64,000 bases of DNA from Serripes groenlandicus (taxonomy: Eukaryota; Mollusca; Bivalvia; Cardiida; Cardiidae). The stretch spans positions 120,010,727 to 120,074,726 of the forward strand of contig JASEVX010000003.1 of assembly GCA_031761405.1 (NCBI GenBank), in the 5' to 3' direction. The notes under the pieces were generated by a model, which was not told the origin of the DNA, did not search any database, and saw only the letters and a program-made list of their open reading frames with translations. Below are positions 36,001-38,797 of this stretch, piece after piece. Every line of letters begins with the position of its first letter. Positions within the stretch are counted from its first letter, which is position 1. Position numbers and translations under genes: made by a program.

Positions 36001-38797
36001 TGTTTATGGATATTTCAGATATGGAGAACTGGACATGCGTTTTGTTAGTTATAACCTGAAGGATGTTCGGGAGAAGAAAGGCCGTCCACTTGACAAGGAA
36101 CCAATCTATGAACCACCGCTGTCCGATGATACTGGTTCCCTGAAGACAGATATATCTATCCATGTACCGGTGTTCAATGAGAAAATGAATGGAAGGTAGT
36201 GTGAAATGTTTAACCTTCATTACGCTGTCTTGTTATATTCCTAGGAAAAACGATTAACCATTCCCCACATGCAGACACTATTTGGTAAAACTGCTGCAGA
36301 CAACTTTTGTCACAAATATATCCTCTCTATTCAATTGTTATAGTTCTCACATGAGGTTTCTATGTTTTTTCCTAGCCATTTTCTGTATATTTCTTGTATG
36401 TGGGAAAGCGTTGTATGAAACAAATTGGAAATTGTTAGAATTATTGTTAGTGATATGTTGCTGGGTTAAGGCTGTTTCAACAACATTAAGTCAATACATT
36501 AGGATGATAATGTAATGCATTGTCCATTACACCTTTCCTTGATACGACGATCCATGATTCCTATACATCAGATAACATTTAAAAGTATCTGCAATTCATT
36601 GTTTCAATCAGATTCATGTCACTTACATTTGTTCAACTTGTACTCTTGTTTATTTCGTGTTTTGTAGTGTAACAAAGAAATCCATGTACATATCTAATGG
36701 AGGCCAGCACTTCAACACTTCATTATCGAGGTCTCAGAAGTCAACAGCGAGAGACCTTGTATCATATCAGGATCACATGACTACCCACATTATCGCACCA
36801 ATGACTTCCTCGCCGAGAAGCATGAACATATATCAGTATGACAATGAGGAAGAAGTGGATCACTATCGGTATGGTTTAGAAACCCTTACATACATATGTG
36901 TGGGCATAAAATGAGATGGTGGGGTTACTCATCGACTCAAAAATAGTTATAAATCAGATTTCACAAAGCTTGAGTTAGAATTAGTGGATTGTAACTGTAT
37001 AGCGTGTTGACGAAACAAACAATTATATTTAATTAGTCACTGTTCTATTTGGAAATATCAATGTATATGGTATATTGTCTCATGTTTCGTGTCCTCAAAT
37101 ATTAAGAGACATAGTAAAAGCTAGATATAAACTCTTATCTCACCGATAGTTCTCAGTTTTTCAAATGTTCAAGCTAAAATATATTAATGTTTTTATTTAT
37201 AGGAAGTCGAAGTCTAAGAAAAGGAAGAGGAGGGGAAGCAAACACAGATCTAGTCATCACCATGACAACAGGGATGAGGTCACCTATGACGCAGACTTGG
37301 ACGTCAGTCATCAGCCTCTGCCCAAAGCCCTGTCACCTCTGCCCCTAAAGGTGAAATCCAAAGCCCCTGCATATGTGTTTATGCGTCCAGCTTCACCAAT
37401 GAATAGGCCAAGAGTGGAGGTAATTATTTATTTAAAACTTTCCCACATACAATAAATCGGCAGCAAATGAGTTGGAAAAAATAACTTAAAAAAAAAAAAA
37501 ATGGAAACTCCTTTCAAATGGAAGTACAATAATTGAATACAGTTGAACACATGTTGACAAAAGGAGAAACTGCTCGTTTTGAACAGTTTCTTCTGTTGTC
37601 GCCATGTTTTCAAAAAGCAGTCTGCTGCAGAGACATCAGGAAGCGTCTGTACGAGGGAAAGGGTTAACCATTATTTTGTTATAAAGATAGCTAAGAATGT
37701 TATTGTTTGATAGACTTGCATTAAGTTCTAGCTGACTTTCCCAAAGCCTTTAAACACGATCTTTCTGTTTTACATGTACCATTTCCTTTATACAGACAAT
37801 ATGTTAAAGTGTACTTTTGCAAACAGCGGTAAACGGATACATTGTTGGAAGATAATGATTTTACCTGTTTTGGATATGTTTTGAAATTCTCCTTTACTCG
37901 GGTCGCTTTTCATTATGTCACAATATAACAGAGTGTATATTTGTTTACTAATTAAATTCTTGTGTTTTGATATTTTTAAAAGATTAAAACCTGTAATATC
38001 AATTAAGACATTTGTTAACACTAGCTTAATCCTTTCCATAATTGAAAGAAACATTTGTTAGAGGTGCATCAGTCCCCATTTGAAAAGTAAACTGACATAT
38101 AGCTCATAATGAGCATTTTATTTTTTGTCACAATGTTTTAAGACATTTGAATAAATATTCTTTCGTGCAGATTTGTTGCATGTGGGTATGTTTGTTTTTA
38201 AGGTGCTTTATGCTGCTTTAAACACAGTTTCAGTTATATCGTGACATTTCCTTGGCAAAATGTTGAGCCCACATACCTGAATGCCAAGTAGGCAAATCCA
38301 TTACTACTATTTAAAAATATTTTGTATGACCCGGCAAGGGATCGAACACGCAACCTCCCATACCTGAGAGAGACGCTCTACCAACACACTACTTAGGCAG
38401 TCTTGTTGTATGTAGGAAATGTTGTCTTATGGTAAACAATCAAACATTACAGGTTCTCCCAAGTCAGTATGAGGATTTTCTGAATCAGTCTCCAGTGAGG
38501 TCACTAGAGAGGTCAAGAGGTGAAAGGTATATGGAGACATCTAGAGTTGAAAGGTCTATGGAGACGTCTAGAGATGAAAGGTCACTGGATAAGTCTAGAG
38601 GGGAAAGGTCTATGGAGAGGTCAAGAGGTGAACGGTCACATGAGAGGTCAAGAGGTGAAAGGTCACTAGAGAGGTCAAGAGGTGAAAGGTCACATCACAG
38701 GTCCAAGTCTCCAAAGGTCGATCGTTTTCAGGACCCATCTTCGTCAGAATCAATGATGCGCATTGTAGTGGAATCTGATGGTGACGATGAACGATAA
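1..38797 (+). CDS. C-terminal half of a single-pass receptor-like protein with GCC2/GCC3 Cys-rich modules (11 exons)
   Basis: Joined exons: 1-25, 434-518, 8698-8811, 31790-31945, 33797-33844, 34553-34684, 35282-35348, 36019-36195, 36668-36868, 37203-37419, 38453-38797. The 5' part lies outside the window. All introns are GT-AG and every junction keeps one reading frame (phases 0,1,1,1,1,1,2,2,2,0), which is the main support for the model. About 521 residues are encoded: two Cys-rich modules of the GCC2/GCC3 (ephrin-receptor-like) type, a Thr/Pro stalk, one hydrophobic helix with a Cys-rich inner edge, then a cytoplasmic tail of about 340 residues rich in Ser, Tyr and Lys/Arg. The tail has no kinase or other enzyme domain. 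Family knowledge: such modules occur in large extracellular proteins with sushi, EGF or CUB domains. A surface adhesion or signalling role is inference. The gene name is unknown. Confidence 0.8.
434..518 (+). CDS. Receptor exon, extracellular
   Basis: The acceptor is TTTATGTTTACAG ending at 433 and the donor is GTATGT at 519. It enters in phase 0 and leaves in phase 1. It codes for TVDPNVASIDIRSTTQCSSL and then YQISGDQC, two cysteines in all. The last cysteine joins the Cys-rich module of the next exon. An AG four bases further in (435-436) could be an alternative acceptor but would break the frame with the exon before. Confidence 0.65.
519..800. other. Intron sequence, no feature seen
   Basis: AT-rich intron between the donor at 519 and the retrotransposon. 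I see no exon, repeat family or RNA gene here. Confidence 0.5.
801..805. repeat. Left target-site duplication of the BEL/Pao element
   Basis: TTGAT stands just before the 5' LTR and again just after the 3' LTR at 7888-7892. Five bases is usual for BEL/Pao integrases. The pair fixes both ends of the element. Confidence 0.85.
806..1009 (+). repeat. 5' LTR of BEL/Pao element, internally deleted
   Basis: 204 bp, TGTAAATGCACAAC to CATTTATA, matched by the 459-bp 3' LTR at 7429-7887. Outside the deletion the two copies differ at only a few sites. The 5' copy lacks the block corresponding to about 7551-7802, which holds the TATA-like box and the AATAAA signal of the full LTR. It therefore probably cannot drive transcription. 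No clear tRNA primer-binding site follows at 1010. Confidence 0.9.
1268..2590 (+). pseudogene. BEL/Pao gag region (DUF1759-like), with in-frame stop
   Basis: The reading frame opens with ATG at 1268. A Ser/charged coiled-coil-like N-terminal part (residues 1-270) leads to the sequence PPPEPHVFKGDALDYPGW near 2186-2240, the typical entry of the DUF1759 Pao gag domain. A TAG at 2267-2269 interrupts the domain. The same frame resumes and runs to 2590, covering the rest of the gag fold, including LLLDKRYGDNFVISNAF. It ends by a frame change. As gag it would form the particle shell, but the stop and shift mean this copy cannot. Confidence 0.8.
2614..4212 (+). pseudogene. BEL/Pao zinc knuckles, aspartic protease and start of reverse transcriptase
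   Basis: 532 codons open. Two Cys/His knuckle-like groups lie at residues about 88-155 (CVYCKGYHNLDQC, CYGCLRKGHTANKC, CETCGRMH). The retropepsin-like DUF1758 domain follows with the active-site region AMLDSQSDTTFV, where the family usually has D-S/T-G; the glycine is replaced here by Q. The motif NHIPTPDMARKWPHL and the LLIGYNCSRALLPR region are typical linkers of Pao polyproteins. The frame then reaches the first part of the reverse transcriptase (YALAYSRLKHLKCRF) and is lost near 4105, where another frame takes over. Confidence 0.8.
4107..5522 (+). pseudogene. BEL/Pao reverse transcriptase palm, A17 region and RNase H
   Basis: 471 codons. Reverse transcriptase motifs are in order: KLRVVFDCSAEY, MCDVEQMFFQFLV (first catalytic Asp), LFGAASSPGCANF, and the catalytic box FYVDDG at residues about 134-139. 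The Peptidase_A17 signature follows (SVYDPLGFISPVLL). RNase H is marked by HHFCDASQSGYSQC, TIPRLELTA and FFWTDSKVVLGYI. The frame overlaps the one before and ends at a TGA at 5520-5522. This region matches BEL/Pao closely enough to exclude Gypsy and Copia. Confidence 0.88.
5569..6810 (+). pseudogene. BEL/Pao integrase, ended by an in-frame stop
   Basis: 413 codons. The HHCC zinc-binding domain has SHFHDKVNHQGR and then CVTCRRLRG. The catalytic core carries all three DDE residues: the Asp in CGVDYFGPW, the Asp in IRSDRGTNF and the Glu in GGIWERQIRS. A TAA at 6808-6810 ends the frame inside the post-core region; the same frame continues at 6814. Integrase joins element DNA to the target. The 5-bp TTGAT duplication agrees with this family's mode of insertion. 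Confidence 0.88.
6814..7224 (+). pseudogene. BEL/Pao C-terminal DUF5641 domain
   Basis: 136 codons in the integrase frame after the stop at 6808. FWSRWQKEYIQSLQVRQKW near residues 46-64, then NDIVLIVDNNLPRNQWRMGR, is the DUF5641 pattern that follows BEL/Pao integrases. The domain ends at a TAG before the 3' non-coding stretch at 7225-7428, which contains the purine-rich AGGGGATAAAAAG. Confidence 0.8.
7429..7887 (+). repeat. 3' LTR of BEL/Pao element, full length
   Basis: 459 bp, TGTGACTGCACAAC to CATTTATA. It contains a TATA-like TATAAG at 7659-7664 and an AATAAA at 7783-7788, both absent from the 5' LTR. The 8-bp repeat GATGTCTC occurs at 7551 and 7803, bracketing exactly the part the 5' LTR has lost. 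Confidence 0.9.
7888..8200. other. Target duplication TTGAT (7888-7892), then plain intron
   Basis: The right TTGAT duplication is followed by about 300 bases of AT-rich intron in which I see nothing else. Confidence 0.6.
8203..8453. repeat. Degenerate copy of the TTAACCCTTTCCC palindromic MITE
   Basis: It starts near ATCCATTTCCCACATA and ends in GAAAGGGTTAA. It carries the family core: CAGCAGACGAC, GCAATTTCTCC, and GTCATCTGCAGCAGA. The left end is eroded. Confidence 0.6.
8455..8676. mobile_element. TTAACCCTTTCCC palindromic MITE, near-complete copy
   Basis: TTAATCCTTTCCCACATAC at the left and ATGTGGGAATGGGTTAA at the right are inverted, with TTAA at each end. The inside repeats the inverted pair (CTGCAGAAGATG... 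/ ...GTCTGCTGCAG). It lies 21 bases upstream of the receptor exon at 8698, so it supplies the sequence just before that acceptor. Confidence 0.75.
8698..8811 (+). CDS. Receptor exon, first GCC2/GCC3 module
   Basis: Phase 1 in and out, 114 bp. Residues include CGAGTVYEESTSTCVRC and AKGTYRGDTSMSTCTSC, the spacing C..C-G-Y..C..C of GCC2/GCC3 modules. The acceptor (GTATGTTGTAG) has a poor pyrimidine tract, the weakest junction in the gene. The donor is GTATCC at 8812, and its second base is the first base of a possible terminal inverted repeat (8813-8830), so the donor may be partly made by a mobile element. Confidence 0.65.
8813..8830. repeat. Left half of an 18-bp inverted pair, possible end of a 22-kb element
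   Basis: TATCCCAGTGAACCATTC here is exactly the reverse complement of 31204-31221. Inside both copies lie related ACGT-rich sequences (GTGACGG AGACGTTTCC here, GGAGACGTTGCTGTCACC there). No target duplication is visible outside. Confidence 0.5.
8840..10010. repeat. 164-bp tandem array, six copies, rich in ACGT
   Basis: CGTTGCCGTCACCC recurs at 8891, 9064, 9228, 9392, 9556 and 9720. The spacing is 164, except the first (173) which has a 9-bp insertion. Each unit holds several ACGT or GACGT palindromes. Copies 2-4 are almost identical and 5-6 more diverged. A degenerate tail reaches about 10010. Confidence 0.9.
10020..11100 (+). mobile_element. Non-autonomous element with 145-bp internal repeats and GAGCTAAAAA end
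   Basis: GACCTAGATATCACTAAGAC recurs at about 10077, 10213, 10359, 10503, 10648 and 10797, with units of about 136-149 bp. The tail carries GACGGACGGACGCCGGAC, then the inverted AGCTCACC/GGTGAGCT hairpin and GAGCTAAAAAG at 11100. The same tail closes the elements at 14101 and 16288. The long reading frames on the minus strand are produced by the repeat and are not genes. Confidence 0.75.
11101..12335. repeat. Degenerate repeats of the CTGATGCCACAGCAACC type
   Basis: CTGATGCCAC-like blocks recur near 11167, 11350, 11664, 11828, 11996, 12064 and 12198, ending with AGCTAAAAGTTAACG and CCAGGTGATC. A diverged copy in reverse orientation occupies 41299-42110. There is a run of C at 12050-12060. 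No coding capacity. Confidence 0.6.
12650..12663 (+). promoter_or_regulatory. CTCF-like motif, plus orientation
   Basis: ACACCAGATGGCGC fits 13 of 14 positions of the CTCF core CCASYAGRKGGCRS as I know it from bilaterians. It sits at the inner end of the left arm of the inverted repeat. Binding is inference. Confidence 0.35.
12882..12895 (-). promoter_or_regulatory. CTCF-like motif, minus orientation
   Basis: GCGCCATCTGGTGT is the exact reverse complement of the motif at 12650-12663, at the inner end of the right arm. The two point towards each other across a loop of about 220 bp. Confidence 0.35.
12933..13225 (-). mobile_element. tRNA-headed SINE with 11-bp target duplication
   Basis: It is bounded by TAAGAAAGAAG at 12922-12932 and 13226-13236. 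On the minus strand it starts with a tRNA-like head (13152-13225) with an A box in TTAGCTCAGTCGGTA and a B box in GTTTGAATCCC. It then runs through a conserved body (CAATTTCTCAGTCATATCACGG on plus, split here for length) and ends in the ATTG-rich tail CCAATCAATCAA. The insertion splits the right arm of the inverted repeat, so it is the younger event. Confidence 0.85.
13583..13799 (-). CDS. Possible 3' terminal exon of an unidentified minus-strand gene
   Basis: After the minus-strand acceptor CATAACAG (ending at 13800) an open frame of 71 codons runs to a TGA at 13583. It is lysine-rich at first (GGAAYKAKKIKLASSFGTP) and ends in an acidic serine run (DETSSSSSDNEEINE), a composition common at the end of nuclear proteins. 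It would need an upstream exon ending in phase 1; the exon at 23366-23584 ends in phase 0, so I cannot join them. It could also be part of a mobile element. I do not recognise the protein. Confidence 0.35.
14101..15401 (+). mobile_element. Non-autonomous ACAAGAG...GAGCTAAAAA element with about 165-bp internal repeats
   Basis: It opens with AACAAGAGGGCCATGATGG and CTGGATCGCTCACC and closes with the hairpin CTCACCTTGAGCAAAGCTCA then GGTGAGCTAAAAA. Inside are six to seven units built on CCAATCAACATGGCTT, GAATCTGATAGAGGGTCACC and GAAAATCGGCC. They are spaced about 165 bp, with some units shortened to 89-154. No protein is encoded. Confidence 0.8.
15670..15897. mobile_element. TTAACCCTTTCCC palindromic MITE, complete copy
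   Basis: TTAACCCGTTCCCTCATA to TATGAGGGAAAGGGTTAA, 228 bp, TTAA at both ends. It has the internal CTGTGCAGCAGACAGC / GTCGTCTGCTGAA pair and an inner hairpin around GAAATTGCACAAAACGTGCA. This is the clearest copy of the family. Confidence 0.85.
15911..16287 (+). repeat. Truncated ACAAGAG-type element, two 163-bp units
   Basis: It begins AACAAGAGGCCCATGCTC. It carries two copies of a unit with GTATTTTGTTAAC, CATAATCCAGTCATGCATGG and CTGGCTGGTTT. It runs straight into the next element at 16288 without its own GAGCTAAAAA end. Confidence 0.65.
16288..17757 (+). mobile_element. Second ACAAGAG...GAGCTAAAAA element, same family as 14101-15401
   Basis: It starts AACAAGAGGGCCATGATGG and ends in CTCAGGTGAGCTTAAAAA. 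Its internal units match those of the 14101 copy, and the element is interrupted by a SINE at 16908-17132. Confidence 0.8.
16908..17132 (-). mobile_element. tRNA-headed SINE with 14-bp target duplication
   Basis: CAACATGGCTTAGA occurs at 16894-16907 and 17133-17146. On the minus strand the head (about 17045-17128) reads like a Ser/Leu-type tRNA, with GTGGTCGAGTGGTTAGCG as the A-box region and GGTTCGATCCCCAG as the B box. The body then runs to CAATATACATTCAT. It is inserted into the older element. Confidence 0.85.
17902..18068. mobile_element. MITE, short subfamily (TTAACCCTTTCCTCCAC)
   Basis: TTAACCCTTTCCTCCACA and TGTGGAGGAAAGGGTTAA are inverted at the ends, 167 bp. The inside (TGCCATTTTAGAATTGTATT) is unlike the main family but resembles 13446-13572. 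Confidence 0.75.
18534..18633 (+). CDS. Candidate plus-strand exon inside the 2.2-kb transposon
   Basis: A strong acceptor (GTTTTTTTTAG) precedes 33 codons in phase 0, starting VISDAITKYNQLC and ending DTLKKLFA, followed by a GT donor at 18634 that is otherwise poor. The codons read like protein (helical, polar) but I do not recognise it. It may be an element exon or chance. The host receptor does not need it: exons 8698-8811 and 31790-31945 join in phase without it. Confidence 0.25.
18717..18777. repeat. Short hairpin
   Basis: CAAACAGTTTGGA and ATCAGGCC are mirrored by GGCCTGAT and TCCAAACTGTTTG. Stem parts are 13 and 8 bp. Function unknown; it lies inside the 2.2-kb transposon. Confidence 0.7.
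18871..19354. mobile_element. Two tandem copies of the palindromic MITE (245-bp period)
   Basis: GGGTTAATAAACCATAA recurs at 19103 and 19348. Each copy has the family core in reverse (CAGACGACT..., AAGTAATTTCTTCTTTTGTCA, AAAAAGCTGTCTGC, GGCGTCAGAAAGCGC). The tandem state suggests duplication after insertion. Confidence 0.75.
19432..19909 (-). pseudogene. Broken minus-strand exon of an element-encoded protein
   Basis: The minus-strand acceptor ATTATTTAG ends at 19910. The first frame reads LKLHSQSIALLSDQKATETC through TGKTVIPADLQMEHLV to SLVIEAKW and then stops at about 19670. A second frame, overlapping at the A/T run 19691-19696, continues DKETAVIKWAQKHKTLSSVE to TPGRHSSF and NFDDFTLWIEKHKALL, ending at a TAG at 19432. 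A single-base indel in the run would explain the break. It resembles the C-terminal part of uncharacterised metazoan element proteins (I think of DUF6589-like ones, not verified). It lies inside the 18114-20312 transposon and may be its remnant transposase or a captured fragment. Confidence 0.5.
20323..20876. other. Intron sequence, no feature seen
   Basis: AT-rich sequence right of the 2.2-kb transposon. No exon, repeat family or RNA gene recognised. Confidence 0.5.
20877..21022. repeat. Truncated palindromic MITE
   Basis: Left half of the family only: TTTAACGCTTTCTGGTGCC, CTGCAGCAGACAGC, GAAATTGC, and TTGCCACAATGTTTTCC. It then breaks off at GAGAATTTCATTCGG. Confidence 0.65.
21023..22440. 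other. Intron sequence, no supported gene
   Basis: A GC-richer patch at 21060-21210 contains the hairpin GGGCGTTTTTACGCCC. The open frames here show no domain, no splice signals and no protein-like composition. A short palindrome AGGAAGTCAGGACTTCCT sits at 22244-22261. Otherwise plain. Confidence 0.45.
22450..22640 (-). repeat. SINE body fragment
   Basis: GGGTTTAAAGCCGCTTGC, AGTATTTCAGTCA and the following CCCAGCTAATTACAGG correspond to the body of the SINE at 12933-13225 in the same orientation. The tRNA-like head is not visible. Confidence 0.5.
22650..22835. repeat. 47-48 bp minisatellite, four units
   Basis: GGTTGTGAGTCGA and GACTGTAACAGACATTG recur four times between 22655 and 22835. 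The minus-strand open frame across it is produced by the repeat. Confidence 0.75.
23105..23326. mobile_element. TTAACCCTTTCCC palindromic MITE
   Basis: TTAACTCTTTCCCGCATATAG at left, GTAGGAGGGAAAG at right. Full internal core including CTCTGCAGCTGACGGC and GTCGTCTGCTGCA. It ends 40 bp short of the candidate exon at 23366. Confidence 0.8.
23366..23584 (-). CDS. Candidate coding exon, possibly entering a DUF4806-like domain
   Basis: The minus-strand acceptor ATGTGTTTCAG ends at 23585 and is followed at once by ATG. 73 codons run in phase 0 to the consensus donor CTG|GTGAGT at 23365. The sequence reads MNTVVKMAKKSKTSTSEWCE, then acidic residues, then CVDLPVHTFEDFWKLEEELE. The motif LPVHTFEDFWKLEEELE followed by a splice is how DUF4806 domains of metazoan and element-derived proteins often begin; this is a by-eye match. 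The next exon of the gene was not found with a matching phase-0 start. A possible 5' exon lies at 25920-25999. Confidence 0.45.
23600..23665 (+). repeat. 3' tail of a SINE
   Basis: GGTGAACTGGCCGTCGTGAT through TTAAATCCCAATCAATCAA is the reverse complement of the left end of the SINE at 12933, so this is a 5'-truncated plus-strand copy with the ATTG-type tail. Confidence 0.7.
23776..24200. repeat. Two degenerate palindromic MITE copies
   Basis: About 23776-23982 (ACATATAAACAACTTTTGAAAA ... GCTGCAGATTTGTCC, split here as in the family) ends in TATGTGGGAAAA. About 24095-24200 repeats the left half only (CACATACAGACAACTTTTG). Confidence 0.55.
24977..24984. promoter_or_regulatory. TGACGTCA (CRE-type) palindrome
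   Basis: A perfect CREB/ATF consensus within GTGACGTCAC, 24 bp left of a second one at 25001-25008. Function unproven. Confidence 0.35.
25001..25008. promoter_or_regulatory. Second TGACGTCA (CRE-type) palindrome
   Basis: Perfect consensus within GATGACGTCATTT. The pair is inside the hairpin element 24889-25098. Confidence 0.35.
25101..25260. mobile_element. 159-bp inverted-repeat MITE
   Basis: AGTTTAATAAACATTGTTTT... at the left is the reverse complement, with a few changes, of ...AAAACCATGTTTATTAAACT at the right, arms about 41 bp. It abuts the hairpin element on its left. Confidence 0.75.
25560..26060 (-). promoter_or_regulatory. CpG-rich patch, possible minus-strand promoter and first exon
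   Basis: CpG is more frequent than in the flanks. On the minus strand GCCGCCATATTGG (25984-25996) resembles a YY1-type initiator, and about 75 bases downstream a donor GCAG|GTAATA lies at 25920/25919. A non-coding first exon of about 25999-25920 would precede the coding exon whose ATG is right after the acceptor at 23584. Position and order fit; direct proof is lacking. Confidence 0.3.
26320..26600 (+). repeat. Left block of the ACGTATTAAAAACGTATGGC satellite, three monomers
   Basis: Units of about 80-90 bp with GTCCATATGGTTTTGGTTAC, CAATACGTATTAAAAACG and GCAGACGTCAAC. Same orientation as the main array beginning at 28195, from which it is separated by 1.6 kb containing a MULE remnant. Confidence 0.85.
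26600..27000. other. Between satellite and MULE remnant; short ATTCCCATGG-like repeats
   Basis: CAAAATCCCCATGG, CAAAATTCCCATGG, CAAATTCCCACGATGG and CAAACTCCCCATGA follow each other at 26616-26720, a small degenerate tandem. The rest is AT-rich. Confidence 0.5.
27010..28170 (-). pseudogene. MULE-type transposase remnant
   Basis: On the minus strand, in several frames with stops and shifts: WFMDGTHSTIPSQFQQLF (start of the MULE transposase core, about 27970), RVPLSYFCASDVYVLLHAL, WRRVQSEGLQSDYNNDDEVR, LDDLAILPSNDVIDGMAVF, VEYFDSNCVNGSFRAV and, near 27320, LFIHLVGHNNPYFGM. The order and spacing follow the MULE transposase domain (PF10551) and its usual C-terminal region with YFD and LVGH. The last open piece (27010-27267) is Lys/Arg rich. 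No complete reading frame remains. Confidence 0.7.
28195..31090. repeat. Satellite array of 70-90 bp monomers with higher-order repeat and inversion
   Basis: About 35 monomers share GTCCATATGGTTTTGG, TTACCAATACGTATTAAAAA and GCAGACGTC. From 28872 the monomers follow a nine-monomer order that repeats at 29589 (717-bp higher-order unit). A third copy of this order, in reverse complement, runs 30284-31030. The junction is a 60-bp perfect palindrome, 30254-30313, centred on GACGTC. Open reading frames in the array are by-products. Confidence 0.92.
31204..31221. repeat. Right half of the 18-bp inverted pair
   Basis: GAATGGTTCACTGGGATA is the exact reverse complement of 8813-8830. It follows directly on the end of the satellite array. 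Confidence 0.5.
31222..31500. repeat. Two diverged copies of a 90-bp segment
   Basis: ACCACTGCAAACGATGGA, then AACATCATCAGATTATT, at 31223 is repeated as GACTACTGCAAACGATTGA, then AACATTATAAGATTATT, at 31401, both ending near TTCAAGAG/TTTAAGAG. The remainder up to 31789 is intron. Confidence 0.6.
31790..31945 (+). CDS. Receptor exon, second GCC2/GCC3 module
   Basis: The acceptor TTTTTTTTTGTAG and the donor GTAAGT at 31946 are both strong; phase 1 in and out, 156 bp. Residues include ECYHGQYNDGVNCRPC, QVGFYQETQGEFTCSPC and SGSLNFSACV. The C..C-G-Y pattern is a full GCC2/GCC3 module. One module per phase-1 exon, as at 8698, is how such modules multiply by exon shuffling. Confidence 0.85.
31950..32560. 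repeat. 49-bp minisatellite, about 12 units, starting at the splice donor
   Basis: GCAGACTTCTTCCGATATGT and ACTTCCTCTTACTTAACC, ATATGCATGATG recur every 49 bp. The first unit begins within ten bases of the receptor donor at 31946. Confidence 0.9.
32640..32970 (-). repeat. Reverse fragment of the 145-bp repeat element
   Basis: CTAGGCCAAGTTCGAATATG and GGGTTAAAAACTAGTTCAC are the reverse of the unit at 10020-10935; about two units. A further worn piece lies at 34885-35000. Confidence 0.6.
33181..33480. repeat. 158-bp tandem duplication
   Basis: TACATAGACAGTTTATATAT and GCTTGAAGTTCAGGGATGCA occur at 33182 and 33340 with about 90 percent agreement to the end of the second copy. Confidence 0.85.
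33489..33698. repeat. Degenerate palindromic MITE
   Basis: CTCATTCCCACATACATTTA at left and CTACATGTGGGTAAGGGTTT at right; worn core. Confidence 0.55.
33797..33844 (+). CDS. Receptor exon, Thr/Pro stalk
   Basis: 48 bp, phase 1 to 1, acceptor ATATTTCAG, donor GTAAGT. Codes for FNSFTTTTTTPVPGG, a short stalk likely to be O-glycosylated, just outside the membrane. Confidence 0.8.
33845..34552. other. Intron sequence, no feature seen
   Basis: AT-rich intron between the stalk and membrane exons. No recognised repeat or gene. Confidence 0.5.
34553..34684 (+). CDS. Receptor exon, transmembrane helix
   Basis: 132 bp, phase 1 to 1, acceptor TTCTCTTACAG, donor GTAAGT. After NTGASQEGDSGLGTG comes a hydrophobic run VIVALVLGIIIALLIIILIL, ending VFCCCKNM. 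The three cysteines at the inner edge could be palmitoylated. Orientation extracellular to cytoplasmic follows from the Cys-rich modules upstream and the basic tail downstream. Confidence 0.88.
35282..35348 (+). CDS. Receptor exon, juxtamembrane tail
   Basis: 67 bp, phase 1 to 2, acceptor TTTTATTTTCAG, donor GTAAGT. Residues PCMAKKKQVVSPVGKDGYYA; the basic KKK next to the membrane helix supports the stop-transfer reading. Confidence 0.85.
35531..35549. repeat. Homopolymer G run
   Basis: About 18-19 consecutive G; could form a G-quadruplex and is prone to sequencing error. Confidence 0.8.
36019..36195 (+). CDS. Receptor exon, cytoplasmic tail
   Basis: 177 bp, phase 2 to 2, acceptor ATATTTCAG, donor GTAGTG. 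Residues YGELDMRFVSYNLKDVREKK and then GRPLDKEPIYEPPLSDDTGS. PIYEPP could be an SH2 or SH3 ligand; this is inference. Confidence 0.85.
36254..36412. repeat. Palindromic MITE, shortened
   Basis: TTAACCATTCCCCACATGCAG at left, TTGTATGTGGGAAAG at right, CTGCTGCAGACAAC inside. Lies 58 bp after a receptor exon. Confidence 0.65.
36668..36868 (+). CDS. Receptor exon, cytoplasmic tail
   Basis: 201 bp, phase 2 to 2, acceptor GTGTTTTGTAG, donor GTATGG. Ser/Thr-rich residues such as SRSQKSTARDLVSYQDHM and SPRSMNIYQYDNEEEVDHY, with several possible phosphorylation sites. Confidence 0.85.
37203..37419 (+). CDS. Receptor exon, polybasic tail segment
   Basis: 217 bp, phase 2 to 0, acceptor TTATTTATAG, donor GTAATT. 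It begins with the strongly basic KSKSKKRKRRGSKHRSSHHH, which looks like a nuclear localisation signal or a lipid/RNA-binding patch. A Pro-rich part follows (LPKALSPLPLKVKSKAP). A basic cluster in a membrane protein tail may point to cleavage and nuclear entry, which is speculation. Confidence 0.85.
37432..37667. mobile_element. TTAACCCTTTCCC palindromic MITE
   Basis: TTAAAACTTTCCCACATAC at left, TACGAGGGAAAGGGTTAA at right, full core including CAAAAAGCAGTCTGCTGCAG. It begins 12 bp after the donor of the receptor exon. Confidence 0.8.
38090..38195. repeat. Right half of a palindromic MITE
   Basis: GAGCATTTTATTTTTTGTCA, CAATGTTTT, GTGCAGATTTGTTGCATGTG then GG; left half missing. Confidence 0.45.
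38200..38400 (-). mobile_element. tRNA-headed SINE
   Basis: The head at about 38331-38397 on the minus strand has GTGTTGGTAGAGCG (A box) and GTGTTCGATCCCTTG (B box). The body TTTCAGTTATATCGTGACAT and CCTTGGCAA at 38230-38260 matches the copy near 63420. It ends about 50 bp before the last receptor exon. Confidence 0.65.
38453..38797 (+). CDS. Last receptor coding exon with a nine-residue tandem repeat
   Basis: Acceptor AAACATTACAG; 114 codons then TAA. Residues 16-87 of the exon are eight units of nine residues of the type RSLERSRGE (27-bp DNA period, 38498-38713), with variants RYMETSRVE and RSHERSRGE. The product is an RS/RE-rich charged stretch. The exon closes with SPKVDRFQDPSSSESMMRIV and an acidic end. 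The repeat keeps the frame in every unit. The long minus-strand frame across it is a by-product. Confidence 0.88.
   Translation, partial: VLPSQYEDFLNQSPVRSLERSRGERYMETSRVERSMETSRDERSLDKSRGERSMERSRGERSHERSRGERSLERSRGERSHHRSKSPKVDRFQDPSSSESMMRIVVESDGDDER
38498..38713 (+). repeat. 27-bp coding minisatellite, eight units
   Basis: Units of the type AGGTCACTAGAGAGGTCAAG then AGGTGAA; the period of 27 is a multiple of three, so unit gain or loss would not shift the reading frame. Confidence 0.9.
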
